This document shows, piece after piece, positions 25,387-33,211 of a DNA stretch of 34,376 bases. This stretch comes from Acidobacteriota bacterium (GTDB taxonomy: Bacteria > Acidobacteriota > Vicinamibacteria > Marinacidobacterales > Marinacidobacteraceae): assembly GCA_022826825.1 (NCBI GenBank), contig JAJDUD010000009.1:1-34376 (forward strand), read 5' to 3'. The notes beneath the pieces were generated by a model. It was not told the DNA's origin, did not search any database, and saw only the letters and a program-made list of their open reading frames with translations. A program made the position numbers and the translations under genes. Within the stretch, counting starts at the first letter, position 1; the number at the start of each line of letters is the position of its first letter.

Positions 25387-26637
25387 ATGACCGGAACCCC
25401 GCGACTTCGTCCGTTCTGCCTGGCGGCCGCCGTTCTCACCGTCTTCGCGGCCTGTGGAGGGGGTCAAGAGACGGCTCGGGAGCCGGCTGACGACGGCGCC
25501 ATCGTGCTCACCGCCGACCGGGTGCTCGACGGGCGCGGCGGCGTGCTCGAAGGCCACGGGGTCGTGGTCCGCGACGGCCGCATCGTCGCGGTGGCCCCGG
25601 CCGCCGACTTGCCGACCGGCGAACGGCATGACTTCCCGGGCGGCACGATCCTCCCCGGGCTCATCGACACCCACGTCCACCTCGGGTGGCACTTCGGCGA
25701 GGACGGCAAGCTGGCGCGGGGTTCCGCGCCCGAAACGGAGGCGATGCACGCGGTGGAGAACGGCATCCGGATGCTGGAGGCCGGGTTCACCACCGTCCAG
25801 AGCCTCGGCGCCCCGGTGGATGGCCCGGTGCGCGACGCGGTGAACCGCGGCGTGGTTCCCGGGCCCCGGATTATCACCACGCTGGGCCAGCTCTCCACCC
25901 GTACCGGGGGCGCGGACGAGCTGGTCGCCGAAGTGAACCGGCTGGCCGACGCCGGGGCCGACGCGATCAAGATCTTCGCCTCCGAGAGCATCCGGGTGGG
26001 CGGCGGCCCGACCCTCTCCCAGGAGGAACTCGACGCCGCCTGCGGCGCCGCGAACGGGCGCGGGCTACGCACGCTCGTCCACGCCCACGGGCCGGTCAGT
26101 GCGGCCCGGGCCTCCCGCGCCGGCTGCACCACCATCGAGCACGGCGCCCTCCTCGATCAGGAGACCCTCGACGTGCTGGCCGCGAACGGCACCTTCTACG
26201 ACCCGAACATCTACCTGATCTTTCAGAACTACTTCGAGAACAAGGACCGCTACCTCGGAATCGGCAACTACACCGAGGAGGGCTTCGCTGCCATGGAGTC
26301 CGGCATGGTGCGGGCCATGGAGACCTTCGGGATGGCGCTCGCCACCGACGGCCTGAAGATCGTCTTCGGCACGGATGCGGTTGCCGGCGCCCACGGGCAG
26401 AACGCCCGCGAAGCGGTCGCCCGGGTCGAGCCGGGCGGCCAGGACCCGGCCGACGTCGTCGTCGGGCTCACCTCGCTCGCGGCGGAATCGCTGGGGCTCG
26501 GGGATGAGATCGGAACGGTCGCGGAAGGCTACGCGGCGGATCTCGTGGTGGTGGACGGCGATCCGGCGACCGACATCCGGGCCCTCCACCAGGTGCGGCT
26601 CGTGATGAGGGGCGGCCGGATCCACCCCGCCCGATAG
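25387..26637 (+). CDS. Lipoprotein amidohydrolase, copy 2
   Basis: A 416-residue close relative of the enzyme at 22724, also a lipoprotein (FAAC, Cys23). The metal site repeats: His96 and His98, Lys195, His232 or His234, His252 and Asp330. Long runs such as CTTIEHG, ENKDRYLGIGNYTEEGF and AAESLGLGDEIGTVAEGY are the same or nearly so in both. The paralogs differ most in the signal peptide and in residues 106-120 and 300-315, a likely substrate loop. They probably arose by tandem duplication, later separated by the ATPase gene. The ATG at 25387 opens the signal peptide. Confidence 0.92.
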   Translation: MTGTPRLRPFCLAAAVLTVFAACGGGQETAREPADDGAIVLTADRVLDGRGGVLEGHGVVVRDGRIVAVAPAADLPTGERHDFPGGTILPGLIDTHVHLGWHFGEDGKLARGSAPETEAMHAVENGIRMLEAGFTTVQSLGAPVDGPVRDAVNRGVVPGPRIITTLGQLSTRTGGADELVAEVNRLADAGADAIKIFASESIRVGGGPTLSQEELDAACGAANGRGLRTLVHAHGPVSAARASRAGCTTIEHGALLDQETLDVLAANGTFYDPNIYLIFQNYFENKDRYLGIGNYTEEGFAAMESGMVRAMETFGMALATDGLKIVFGTDAVAGAHGQNAREAVARVEPGGQDPADVVVGLTSLAAESLGLGDEIGTVAEGYAADLVVVDGDPATDIRALHQVRLVMRGGRIHPAR

Positions 26638-26679
26638 CGCGCTACCCCGGACCGCCGCGGATCCGTTTCGAGACGGCTC

Positions 26680-27867
26680 CTACGGCCACCGCCGCCAGGA
26701 TCGGACGGCGACACCGCTCCTGCGATGGCTGTCGTCGCCGCCGTACACCAGGATGCCCCGGCCGGAGTTCCCGGCGAGTCTTTCCCAATGGCGGAGCCCC
26801 TTGAAGAAGTCCGACGCGACGGTGGCGCCGGACTTGATCTCGACGGGAACGGCGCCGCGCGCCGAGTCCACCACCAGATCCACCTCGTTGCCCGTGTGGT
26901 CGCGCCAGAAAGCCAGACGGGGCTCGCGGCCGGCGTGGTACCCGGACTTCCGCAGCTCGGAGACGATCAGGTTCTCGAACACCGCGCCCCGCGCCGCGTG
27001 GACCGCGAGTTCGTCCGCGCTCCCGACCCGCAGCAGGTAGCACAGCAGGCCCGTATCCACGAAGTACAGCTTCGGGCTCTTCGTCAGGCGCTTTTTGAAG
27101 TTCTCGTGGTGGGGCGGCAGGCGGAACACGATGAAGCTCGCCTCGAGCACCGACAGCCAGCGGCGCGCGGTCTCGTGGCTCACTCCGCAGTCGGCGCCGA
27201 GGGCCGAGAGATTGAGCAGTTGTCCGGCGCGCCCGGCGCAGAGCAGGACGAAACGACGGAAAGCCTCCAGGTCGCGAACCTGGGTCAACTCGCGGACGTC
27301 CCGCTGCAGATACGTCTGGAAGTAGAGGGAGTGCCACTCCGACGGGTCGAGCCCGCGGTCGTGGACCGGGGGATAGCCCCCCGCGAACGCCGAACCCGTC
27401 CATTCTCCGGGCAACGCGGCCGATTCGCCGCCGGCGATGTCCTCGACCGTGCGCAGCGGAAACCCATGGAGCTCCGCCAGTGAGAAGGGCAACAGGTGCG
27501 AAATGTGGACGCGTCCCGCGAGGCTCTGGGCAATCCGCCGCATCAGGAGGAAGTTGTGCGAACCGGAGAGGACGAACCGGCCGGGTTCGGGTCGCTCGTC
27601 CACCAGGACCTGGATGTAGGAAAACAGCTCCGGCGCGTGCTGCGCCTCGTCGAGGATTGCCGGGCCGCGGAACTGCGCCAGGAAGTCTCGCGGGTCCGAA
27701 AGGGCGAAGGCTCGTACGTCGGGTGCTTCGAGCGATGCGTAGCGGTGGTCCGGGAAGGCGTGCTGCAACAGGGTCGTCTTCCCGGATTGGCGCGGCCCGG
27801 TCACCGAAATCACCGGATACTGCCCGCTCGCCCGGAGCAGCACCGGCGTGAGATGTCGGGAGATCAT
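26680..27867 (-). CDS. DUF4143 family ATPase, second copy
   Basis: A 395-residue ATPase of the same broad family as the gene at 24117, but well diverged. Walker A GPRQSGKTT is at 24-32, ILDEAQHAPE (Walker B) at 71-80, and SGSHNFLLMRRIAQSLAGRV at 101-120, typical of the ATPase half. Further on are a helix-turn-helix-like LGADCGVSHETARRWL and the DUF4143 part with FWRDHTGNEVDLVVDSARGAVPVEIKSG, a PD-(D/E)XK-like core. The ATG at 27867 has no ribosome site and lies 17 bases from a large palindrome. It converges on amidohydrolase copy 2, with 42 bases between. Confidence 0.92.
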   Translation of the reverse strand: MISRHLTPVLLRASGQYPVISVTGPRQSGKTTLLQHAFPDHRYASLEAPDVRAFALSDPRDFLAQFRGPAILDEAQHAPELFSYIQVLVDERPEPGRFVLSGSHNFLLMRRIAQSLAGRVHISHLLPFSLAELHGFPLRTVEDIAGGESAALPGEWTGSAFAGGYPPVHDRGLDPSEWHSLYFQTYLQRDVRELTQVRDLEAFRRFVLLCAGRAGQLLNLSALGADCGVSHETARRWLSVLEASFIVFRLPPHHENFKKRLTKSPKLYFVDTGLLCYLLRVGSADELAVHAARGAVFENLIVSELRKSGYHAGREPRLAFWRDHTGNEVDLVVDSARGAVPVEIKSGATVASDFFKGLRHWERLAGNSGRGILVYGGDDSHRRSGVAVRSWRRWP

Positions 27868-27883
27868 TCAGGCAGGATGTTGA

Positions 27884-27910
27884 CAGATTGCATATTGGAT
27901 ATGCAATCTG
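27884..27910. promoter_or_regulatory. 12-base-arm palindrome in a divergent promoter region
   Basis: A perfect inverted repeat, arms CAGATTGCATAT and ATATGCAATCTG around TGG, in an otherwise GC-rich region. A consensus -35 box TTGACA (27880-27885) overlaps its left edge on the plus strand; TGCAAT at 27902-27907, 16 bases away, could be the -10. On the minus strand it sits 17 bases upstream of the second DUF4143 ATPase. It looks like an operator or a site for the ATPase's own regulation, and would serve the divergent membrane protein too. No DNA-binding partner is identified. Confidence 0.6.
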
Positions 27911-27970
27911 CATCCATGCCGCCGGGCGTTCAGCGCTTTCCAGCGCCAGGAAGGACCCCGTGCACGCCGC

Positions 27971-28423
27971 ATGGCCGACAATGTCGCCGACGCGCCGGGG
28001 GTCTCGGGTTTCATGTTCTTCACGCTGCTGATCGTCACATTCGTCATCGCGCTCGCGGTGTCCTTCGGGACCGTGTGGCTCTTCGACCGGCCCATCGCCT
28101 CCATCCTGCGGCGGATCGTCGCGGAGGAGTTGAGCGGGGCCTGGCACCGCTACATCAAGTTCGCGGCGTTCGTGGTCGGCGTCTCGGCGGGCGTCCGCAT
28201 CCACGAGCTGGAGCGCTACATCTCGGCCCCCGACAAGGACGAGGAGATCCTGGTCCTCACCGCGGAGCGCTGGACCCTGGAGGTCTACCGGACCGTCATC
28301 GAGACGCTCCAGGGCATCGCCTGGATGCTGCTCCTGGTGTTCGTGGTGGCGCTGCTGGCCTACGTCCTCGCGCGGGGGTTCGAGGCACGGCACGGCCGGG
28401 CGGCGCCAGAGAAGGAGCGGTGA
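27971..28423 (+). CDS. Small membrane protein of unknown function
   Basis: A 150-residue protein with two clear membrane helices (FMFFTLLIVTFVIALAVSFGTVWLF, about 14-38; LQGIAWMLLLVFVVALLAYVL, near 115-135) and a weaker one between (YIKFAAFVVGVSAGV, about 61-75). The segment between carries charged helices (RIHELERYISAPDKDEEILVL). I do not recognise a named family. The ATG at 27971 has only a distant GGAAGGA-like site. Its promoter probably overlaps the palindrome at 27884. It converges on the lipoprotein gene that ends at 28497. Confidence 0.8.
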   Translation: MADNVADAPGVSGFMFFTLLIVTFVIALAVSFGTVWLFDRPIASILRRIVAEELSGAWHRYIKFAAFVVGVSAGVRIHELERYISAPDKDEEILVLTAERWTLEVYRTVIETLQGIAWMLLLVFVVALLAYVLARGFEARHGRAAPEKER

Positions 28424-28496
28424 AGCGCAGACTCCGTCTGGCGTCCGGCACCCTTCCGACGGGGCTGGCCGTCCACTGGACCGGGTGCGCCGACGA

Positions 28497-29360
28497 CTAT
28501 GGGAGCAGGTCGCAGCCCCCGGCGTCGCAGCGGATTTCCGGCGCGCCGGCGCAGCCGCCGTCCGGCCCGGAGCGGAACCGAAGGCCCGTATGTTCGGTCT
28601 CCGGCCATTCGAGACCCAGCGAGTGGCGGACTCCATCCGCCGCCGATTCCACGCGCCACGCGGTGGGCGACGCCTGGAGCCACGGCCAGAAAAACAACGA
28701 ACAGGGGTAGTCGTCGTCTTGCGATTCGCAGGGGGCGGCCGGATCAAGGTACGGCCCCGTCCAGTCCAGCCTGACCGACCGGGCGCTCTCTCCGAAGTGC
28801 ATGTCGAGCGTCGTCCCGAATCTCTCGCTATCGTCTCGGTGACTGCCCGCTGGAAGCCGAGCGATTGGTATGGCCGATATCCGGACTCCAGGACAGGGCC
28901 GGCCACCAGCCTCCGAGATCGTGATTTCGAGATTCCGCCCGAGTTCGGCGGCCACTCCCGCCGGTGGCGCGAGGCGGAGCGCCAGCGTCTCGTCGCCCTC
29001 GCCGATCTGCCGGTCGGAAACCGCGGTCAGCGACAGGCTCGCCGCACCGGTCGTTGCGCTTCCGGCGGGGATCGTGACGGTGTTCGCGGGGAATACGTAG
29101 TCGTCTGCCTCCGCCGTCATCCTGAGCGGCGAAACCTCAAGTTGGAGAGGATTCGCCAGTTCCCGAATCTCCCAGCGCAGTCCGATCTCGATGGTGTCCC
29201 CCTCCCGGGCCCTGATTGCTTCCTCGGCGAACGAAATCGTGAGCGGTGGAGATGGGGGCGGCTGTGCCGGTGGCGCTGCCGGGGTGCTCGAGGTCTCACT
29301 CCCGCAAGCCGCGGCGGCCAGCGCCGCGGCCAGCACCGCTCCGCGAACCACGTGGTTCAT
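28497..29360 (-). CDS. Lipoprotein with Calx-beta-like domain
   Basis: A 287-residue lipoprotein. The signal ends in AAAC with Cys19, followed by a proline-rich linker (PAAPPAQPPPSPP). Residues of about 45-145 look like a Calx-beta domain: ISFAEEAIRAREGDTIEIGL, then DDYVFPANTVTIPAGSATTGAASLSLTAVSDRQIGEGDETLALRL, including the typical EGDET. The C-terminal half has six or more cysteines (GGRPCPGV, PCESQDDDYPC, GGCAGAPEIRCDAGGC) that suggest disulphides outside the cytoplasm. Its ATG overlaps the stop of the upstream metalloprotease gene by four bases (ATGA), so the two are made together. Binding partner unknown. Confidence 0.85.
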   Translation of the reverse strand: MNHVVRGAVLAAALAAAACGSETSSTPAAPPAQPPPSPPLTISFAEEAIRAREGDTIEIGLRWEIRELANPLQLEVSPLRMTAEADDYVFPANTVTIPAGSATTGAASLSLTAVSDRQIGEGDETLALRLAPPAGVAAELGRNLEITISEAGGRPCPGVRISAIPIARLPAGSHRDDSERFGTTLDMHFGESARSVRLDWTGPYLDPAAPCESQDDDYPCSLFFWPWLQASPTAWRVESAADGVRHSLGLEWPETEHTGLRFRSGPDGGCAGAPEIRCDAGGCDLLP

Positions 29361-30409
29361 GGGCCGCGGCCCCGCCGGAGGGTCACCACGTGGCCGCCCG
29401 AATCTCTCCCGGCGGCGACTCGAATGGGCCACGGAACCACGAGGTCGTCGAAATCGTGCACCGCGTGATCAGGAGAGCCCGAAATGACGGCTACGGGAAA
29501 CACGGGGTGGACCCACATCAGGTAGTCGCCGGGCGCGAGCCCCTCCACCACGAACGCGCCATCCCGGTCCGTCATGGCGTTGACGTTCTCGCGAATCCCT
29601 CGGTCGTCCAGCGGCATCAAGGAGACGGAGACGCTCGGCGCTGGCGCGCCGTCGAGCGACACCGTGCCGGAAACGCTCCCGGTCGTCCCGCGCCACCCCG
29701 CCGCCGGGTAGAGCAGTGAGGCGCCGACCGCATCGTCCAGTGTGATCGGCCGCCCGAACGGCACCGGCCCGTAGGCCATCTGCGGGTTCCGGCGTCCGAC
29801 GAGCGATCGGGTCCAGCCGAACTCCCACCAGCGGGTCGTGGGGCTCGAGGGCGGGTGTGCGAGAGGCAGGCAGTGACCGAGTTCGTGAATCAGGATCGAG
29901 AGCAGGTCAAGGCCGAACGGTTGCTCCGGGTTGGGCTCCAGGAACTCCTCGCGGGGAACCTCGATGCCGATGTCACACTCGGTCACACCGTCCCTCCCGC
30001 TCCATATTCGTGCGTATCCGCCTCCGATTTCCTCGTCCAGGAACACGGTGTTCCGCCCGTCCCTGCCGCCTGCTTCGTTGCGGCCGACGACGCCCTCCAC
30101 ATGCCACCGGATGTCGGCGGAGGGGATCTCGCCCCAGGCGTCGAGACCGCGCTCGATGAGCGGCCGGGCCTCACGGATGTCTGCAAACGCCGGAGCCCAG
30201 CCGGGATGGTCCACGACGTGCCACGGGAGGGTCTCCCCCGGACCCCAGACGCGGGTGTCCCATCGCTGGGCGTCCGCCGCTCGATGGACGGCCCGCCAGG
30301 CTCCGTTGGCCCATACCGGCCGGAAGCGGTACGCCTCCCCGCTCCCGAGAGGCAGCACCGAAGCGAACAGGGCGACCGCGGCGATCAGAGACCTCGAGCG
30401 TGCCTTCAT
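29357..30409 (-). CDS. Matrixin-like metalloprotease with C-terminal carboxypeptidase-regulatory-like domain
   Basis: A 350-residue exported protein (signal at 1-25, SLIAAVALFASVLPLGSGEA). The zinc site is HELGHCLPLAH at 175-185, with His175, His179, His185 and catalytic Glu176; MAYGP at 211-215 is the methionine turn of metzincins. Residues 245-310 (GSVSGTVSLDGAPAPSVSVSLMPLD, DGAFVVEGLAPGDYLMWV) are a carboxypeptidase-regulatory-like beta sandwich, probably for anchoring or substrate contact. It should act in the periplasm or outside the cell. The overlap with the Calx-beta lipoprotein gene suggests a surface complex. Confidence 0.93.
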   Translation of the reverse strand: MKARSRSLIAAVALFASVLPLGSGEAYRFRPVWANGAWRAVHRAADAQRWDTRVWGPGETLPWHVVDHPGWAPAFADIREARPLIERGLDAWGEIPSADIRWHVEGVVGRNEAGGRDGRNTVFLDEEIGGGYARIWSGRDGVTECDIGIEVPREEFLEPNPEQPFGLDLLSILIHELGHCLPLAHPPSSPTTRWWEFGWTRSLVGRRNPQMAYGPVPFGRPITLDDAVGASLLYPAAGWRGTTGSVSGTVSLDGAPAPSVSVSLMPLDDRGIRENVNAMTDRDGAFVVEGLAPGDYLMWVHPVFPVAVISGSPDHAVHDFDDLVVPWPIRVAAGRDSGGHVVTLRRGRGP

Positions 30410-30535
30410 TCCTCGGTCAATCAGCGTGCCGAACCTTGTTGAACGCGGACTCGATGAATGCCGTTTCGGCGGGTTATTTGTTGCTCATGAGCGGTCAAGA
30501 ATGACACGGCTGATTATGGGACTGTTTGCTTCCTT

Positions 30536-30778
30536 ATGGGCGAGAAGCCCGATCCGAGGATCAGGGAACTTCTGGAACTGATCGAAGCACTAGAGGCAGA
30601 TAAGGTTTTTGCGGAAGAGGCGAAGAGCGCCGTAGCGTCATTTCTCGGACGGCTCGGGGGTCTGAAAGGTGGGCCAGCGCGCGCAAGGAAATTGACTCCG
30701 GAGAGGAGGTCCGAGATAGCGCGGAAGGCCGTAGCGGCACGTTGGGCCAAAGCTCGCGAAAAATCGGAGTCAGGTTAG
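30536..30778 (+). CDS. Small basic protein with GRLGGLKGG motif
   Basis: An 80-residue protein. The first half is an acidic helix (RIRELLELIEALEADKVFAEEAKSAV). The second half has GRLGGLKGGPARARKLTPERRSEIARKAVAARW, a motif I know from many small bacterial proteins with a basic, nucleic-acid-like tail; the role is unknown. The base composition is less GC-rich than its neighbours (also upstream to 30430), suggesting a recent arrival. No ribosome site is visible before the ATG. It lies antisense to the 3' part of the gene on the other strand, and an 8-base hairpin follows at 30825. Confidence 0.7.
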   Translation: MGEKPDPRIRELLELIEALEADKVFAEEAKSAVASFLGRLGGLKGGPARARKLTPERRSEIARKAVAARWAKAREKSESG

Positions 30779-31316
30779 AAGGCTTGCCGCGATGTTGCGC
30801 GGGCGCTGGACCTGATGCGGCGGCGCGGCCGGGCAACCGGCCGCTCTCTCCCGCCAGGAAGACGAGGGCCTGTTCGCCGATGGCGAAGACCGGTGCATGA
30901 GTAACCATCAGGCGGGTGTTGCCGACCGTTCCACCCGGGATTCGGAATCGGATCAGGCTCCGTTCGCCGCCCTTGAAGCGCCGGTCCGGACGCAGCGTGA
31001 CGGTGGTGAAGATCTCGCGCCGATCCGCGGTCCATGCCGAGCGCATTTCCAGCACTTCCCCGGCCACGATCGTGTCGGAACGCTCCACCAACTCGCTGAG
31101 CGACGGCCAGGCGTTCGGGTTCCGGAAACGCTCCTCGCGGGACATGCGGCGGGGCTGCGCCGGCGCCCAGATGCGCGAAAGGAGGAGCGTCCCCGGCACG
31201 AAGACACTCACGACGTCTGTCTGGATGCGATGGGCCGCGTCGTTTCGCATCACCCTTCGACCCGTTCCGCTACCCCTGTCCCCGGTCTCCCCTCCCGGAC
31301 CTCCAAGTTGGCTCAT
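30561..31316 (-). CDS. Probable truncated exported-type protein
   Basis: The open frame is 251 codons, but only its middle looks like a protein family: PSLSELVERSDTIVAGEVLEMRSAWTADRREIFTTVTLRPDRRFKGGERSLIRFRIPGGTVG to VFAIGEQALVFL (about residues 70-155). This pattern (SDxIVxGxV, TxVTLxxxRxxKG, PGGxVG, GExxLVFL) is common in unnamed exported proteins encoded near matrixin-like proteases. After about residue 165 the frame reads antisense to the 80-residue gene and does not resemble the family's usual end. The N-terminus lacks a clean signal peptide. I read it as a gene cut short by later insertion of the plus-strand gene; the exact boundaries are uncertain. Confidence 0.45.
   Translation of the reverse strand: MSQLGGPGGETGDRGSGTGRRVMRNDAAHRIQTDVVSVFVPGTLLLSRIWAPAQPRRMSREERFRNPNAWPSLSELVERSDTIVAGEVLEMRSAWTADRREIFTTVTLRPDRRFKGGERSLIRFRIPGGTVGNTRLMVTHAPVFAIGEQALVFLAGESGRLPGRAAASGPAPAQHRGKPSNLTPIFRELWPNVPLRPSALSRTSSPESISLRALAHLSDPRAVREMTLRRSSPLPQKPYLPLVLRSVPEVP
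30825..30844. other. Perfect 8-base hairpin after the small basic gene
   Basis: Arms GCGGCCGG and CCGGCCGC with a 4-base loop, 47 bases after the stop codon of the 80-residue gene on the plus strand. No T-run follows, so terminator function is doubtful. It also marks about where the minus-strand gene stops looking like its family, so it could lie at an old insertion boundary. Confidence 0.3.
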
Positions 31317-31401
31317 GCTTGGACGGTCAAGTATAACGGTGGGGAGCGGCCCGGAATCCGTATGGACCCGTGCGCCGGACCTCCCGCGGGCGGCGGCAGG
31401 A

Positions 31402-31534
31402 TCAGGCGTCAGCCACGTTGAAGGCGGTGATGATCCGGGTTGCCTTGCTGAACCTCACCCCACCAGGTGGATCGGCTTGCCCCTCGCCCGGTACCTCGGC
31501 GCGTAGTCCCACTCCCGGAGTTGTCCGAGCGCCG
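31402..31534 (-). pseudogene. 3' fragment of an AAA/PD-(D/E)XK gene
   Basis: About 133 bases closely resemble the 3' end of the intact gene that ends at 31603, offset by 201 bases. It keeps the stop codon and the region for VGVEFSKETRNITAFEVADA, but a base is missing in the run of C after CTTGCTGAAC, so the frame is broken. No 5' part is present. It is probably the remnant of a second copy or of a partial duplication. The bases from 31535 to 31602 do not resemble the intact gene. Confidence 0.75.
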
Positions 31535-31602
31535 CCACGGTCCCGAGCGAACGAGGCGGCGAAGGCGAAGAGGGTCTCGAACCGGAACGCGCCAGTGGGC
31601 GT

Positions 31603-33156
31603 TCAGGCGTCGGCCACCTCGAAGGCGGTGATGTTCCGGGTCTCCTTGCTGAACTCCACCCCCACCAGGTGGATCGCCTCTCCTCCCGCCCGGTACTTCG
31701 CCGCGTAGTCCCGGTCCCGGAGTTGCCCGAGCGCCGAGCCGGGCGGCGTCATCTCCACCACCTTGAACTCGAACAGGTACACGCGCCCCCCGGCGCGCAC
31801 CGCCATGTCCACGCGTCCCTGGTTGCTCGACTCCTCCACCGTGACCTCGTACCCGAGCGCCGCGAAGTACGAGTAGAACACGCTCGCGTAGTAGCCCTCG
31901 TAACGCGCGATGTCGTTGTTCGTGTACCACTCGTAAGGGATGCTGGCGAAGAAGGCGTGGAACAACTCCTTCAGCCCGGCGCAGTCGTGCGCCTCCAGCA
32001 GCCTCGCCAGCCGCACGCTGTTCGCCTGCTGGCGGCCCGAGTTCCCCACCAGCCGCCGTAGCAGGTGCTCGTTCAGGCCCTGCCGCACCTCCCGGTTCGG
32101 ATATCCCAGCCGGTAGAACGTCCTGTCCCCCAGAGTCTCCTCCCCGCGAATCGTCAGGTAGCCGGTCTGGAACAGCAGCGCCTCCGTCCCGATCTCCTCC
32201 ACGTCGAACACCGACAGCAGATCCTCCGTGCTCGTCGTCCCGTCCAGGGACACGGAGGACACGCCGCGTCCCACCAGCGTCTCCACCAGGAACGCCGGGG
32301 TCCCCGTCTCGAACCAGTGCCCCGCGAACTTCCGGCTGTCAAACAGCCGCAGCAGCCCGTAGGGGTTGTACACCCGCTCCGGCCCGCCCCACGAGTAGCC
32401 GTTGTACCACTGCCGCACCATTTCGCGGTCCAGTTCCCCGAGTTCCGGGGCGAACACGGCGTCGAGGTCCTCCTCCCGGTAGCCGCAGAGCGCCCCGTAG
32501 CGCGGGTCCAGCGTGATGTCCGTCAGGTTGTTCAACTCGGAAAACAGGCTCACCTTGGTGAACTTGCTCACCCCGGTGAGCATGGCGAACCGCAGTTGAG
32601 CGTCGCTCGCCTTGATGATCCCGTAGAGCCCCCGCAGCGCCTGCCGATGCGCCCGCGCCACCTCCGGGGTCTGAAGCGTGTCCAGGATCGGCTTGTCGTA
32701 CTCATCCACCAGCACCGCCACCCGCTGCCCCGTCTGCTCGCGCAGCGACCAGATGAGATGCCGGAACCGGTCCCGCGGACGCTCGTAGCGACGCTCGATG
32801 CCGCTCGCTGCCTCGATCCGGTCCAACTGGATCGCGAGGTCCGCCGTGAGGTCCCCCGGCGATCCGAAGCTGCCCCCGGCGAAGTCCAGTTTGACCACCG
32901 GAACCCGCACCGACCAGTCCCAACGGTCGTGGATGGCGAGACCCCGGAAGAGCGGCTCGTTGCCCTCGAACAGTTCCTTCAGGGTGTCCAGCAGCAGGCT
33001 CTTGCCGAACCGCCGCGGCCGCGAGAGGAAGTAGTACTTGCCCCGGTCGAGCAACGGTCCGATCCAGGGCGTCTTGTCCACGTAATAGCAGCCCTCCTCC
33101 CGCACCTCGCGGAAGGTCTGGATCCCCAGGGGGAGTCGCCGCCGCATGGCGGCCAT
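31603..33156 (-). CDS. AAA-ATPase-like protein with PD-(D/E)XK nuclease domain
   Basis: A 517-residue protein of the AAA_ATPase-like plus PDDEXK_9 type. The start MRRRLPLGIQTFREVREEGCYYVDKTPWI is diagnostic. The P-loop is SRPRRFGKSLLL (45-56) and Walker B VAVLVDEYDKPIL (147-159). The C-terminal nuclease core is GRVDMAVRAGGRVYLFEFKV, with Asp and Glu-Phe-Lys in PD-(D/E)XK order. These proteins are frequent in host-associated and uncultured bacteria and occur in many copies; their role is not established, defence or mobile-element origin being proposed. Start: ATG at 33156, or ATG at 33147 three codons later. A 133-base fragment of a relative lies just downstream. Confidence 0.93.
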   Translation of the reverse strand: MAAMRRRLPLGIQTFREVREEGCYYVDKTPWIGPLLDRGKYYFLSRPRRFGKSLLLDTLKELFEGNEPLFRGLAIHDRWDWSVRVPVVKLDFAGGSFGSPGDLTADLAIQLDRIEAASGIERRYERPRDRFRHLIWSLREQTGQRVAVLVDEYDKPILDTLQTPEVARAHRQALRGLYGIIKASDAQLRFAMLTGVSKFTKVSLFSELNNLTDITLDPRYGALCGYREEDLDAVFAPELGELDREMVRQWYNGYSWGGPERVYNPYGLLRLFDSRKFAGHWFETGTPAFLVETLVGRGVSSVSLDGTTSTEDLLSVFDVEEIGTEALLFQTGYLTIRGEETLGDRTFYRLGYPNREVRQGLNEHLLRRLVGNSGRQQANSVRLARLLEAHDCAGLKELFHAFFASIPYEWYTNNDIARYEGYYASVFYSYFAALGYEVTVEESSNQGRVDMAVRAGGRVYLFEFKVVEMTPPGSALGQLRDRDYAAKYRAGGEAIHLVGVEFSKETRNITAFEVADA

Positions 33157-33211
33157 CCTACCGGTTCCCGGCGCTGCGCCCTGGCGCGGGTTCGCGCGGC
33201 ATCGGGTCGGC

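Noticed and set aside
24117..27867. A two-ATPase system acting with the amidohydrolases
   Set aside because: Opposite strands, unrelated compartments (cytoplasmic ATPases, lipoprotein enzymes) and diverged ATPases argue against one joint machine; kept only as a positional pattern.
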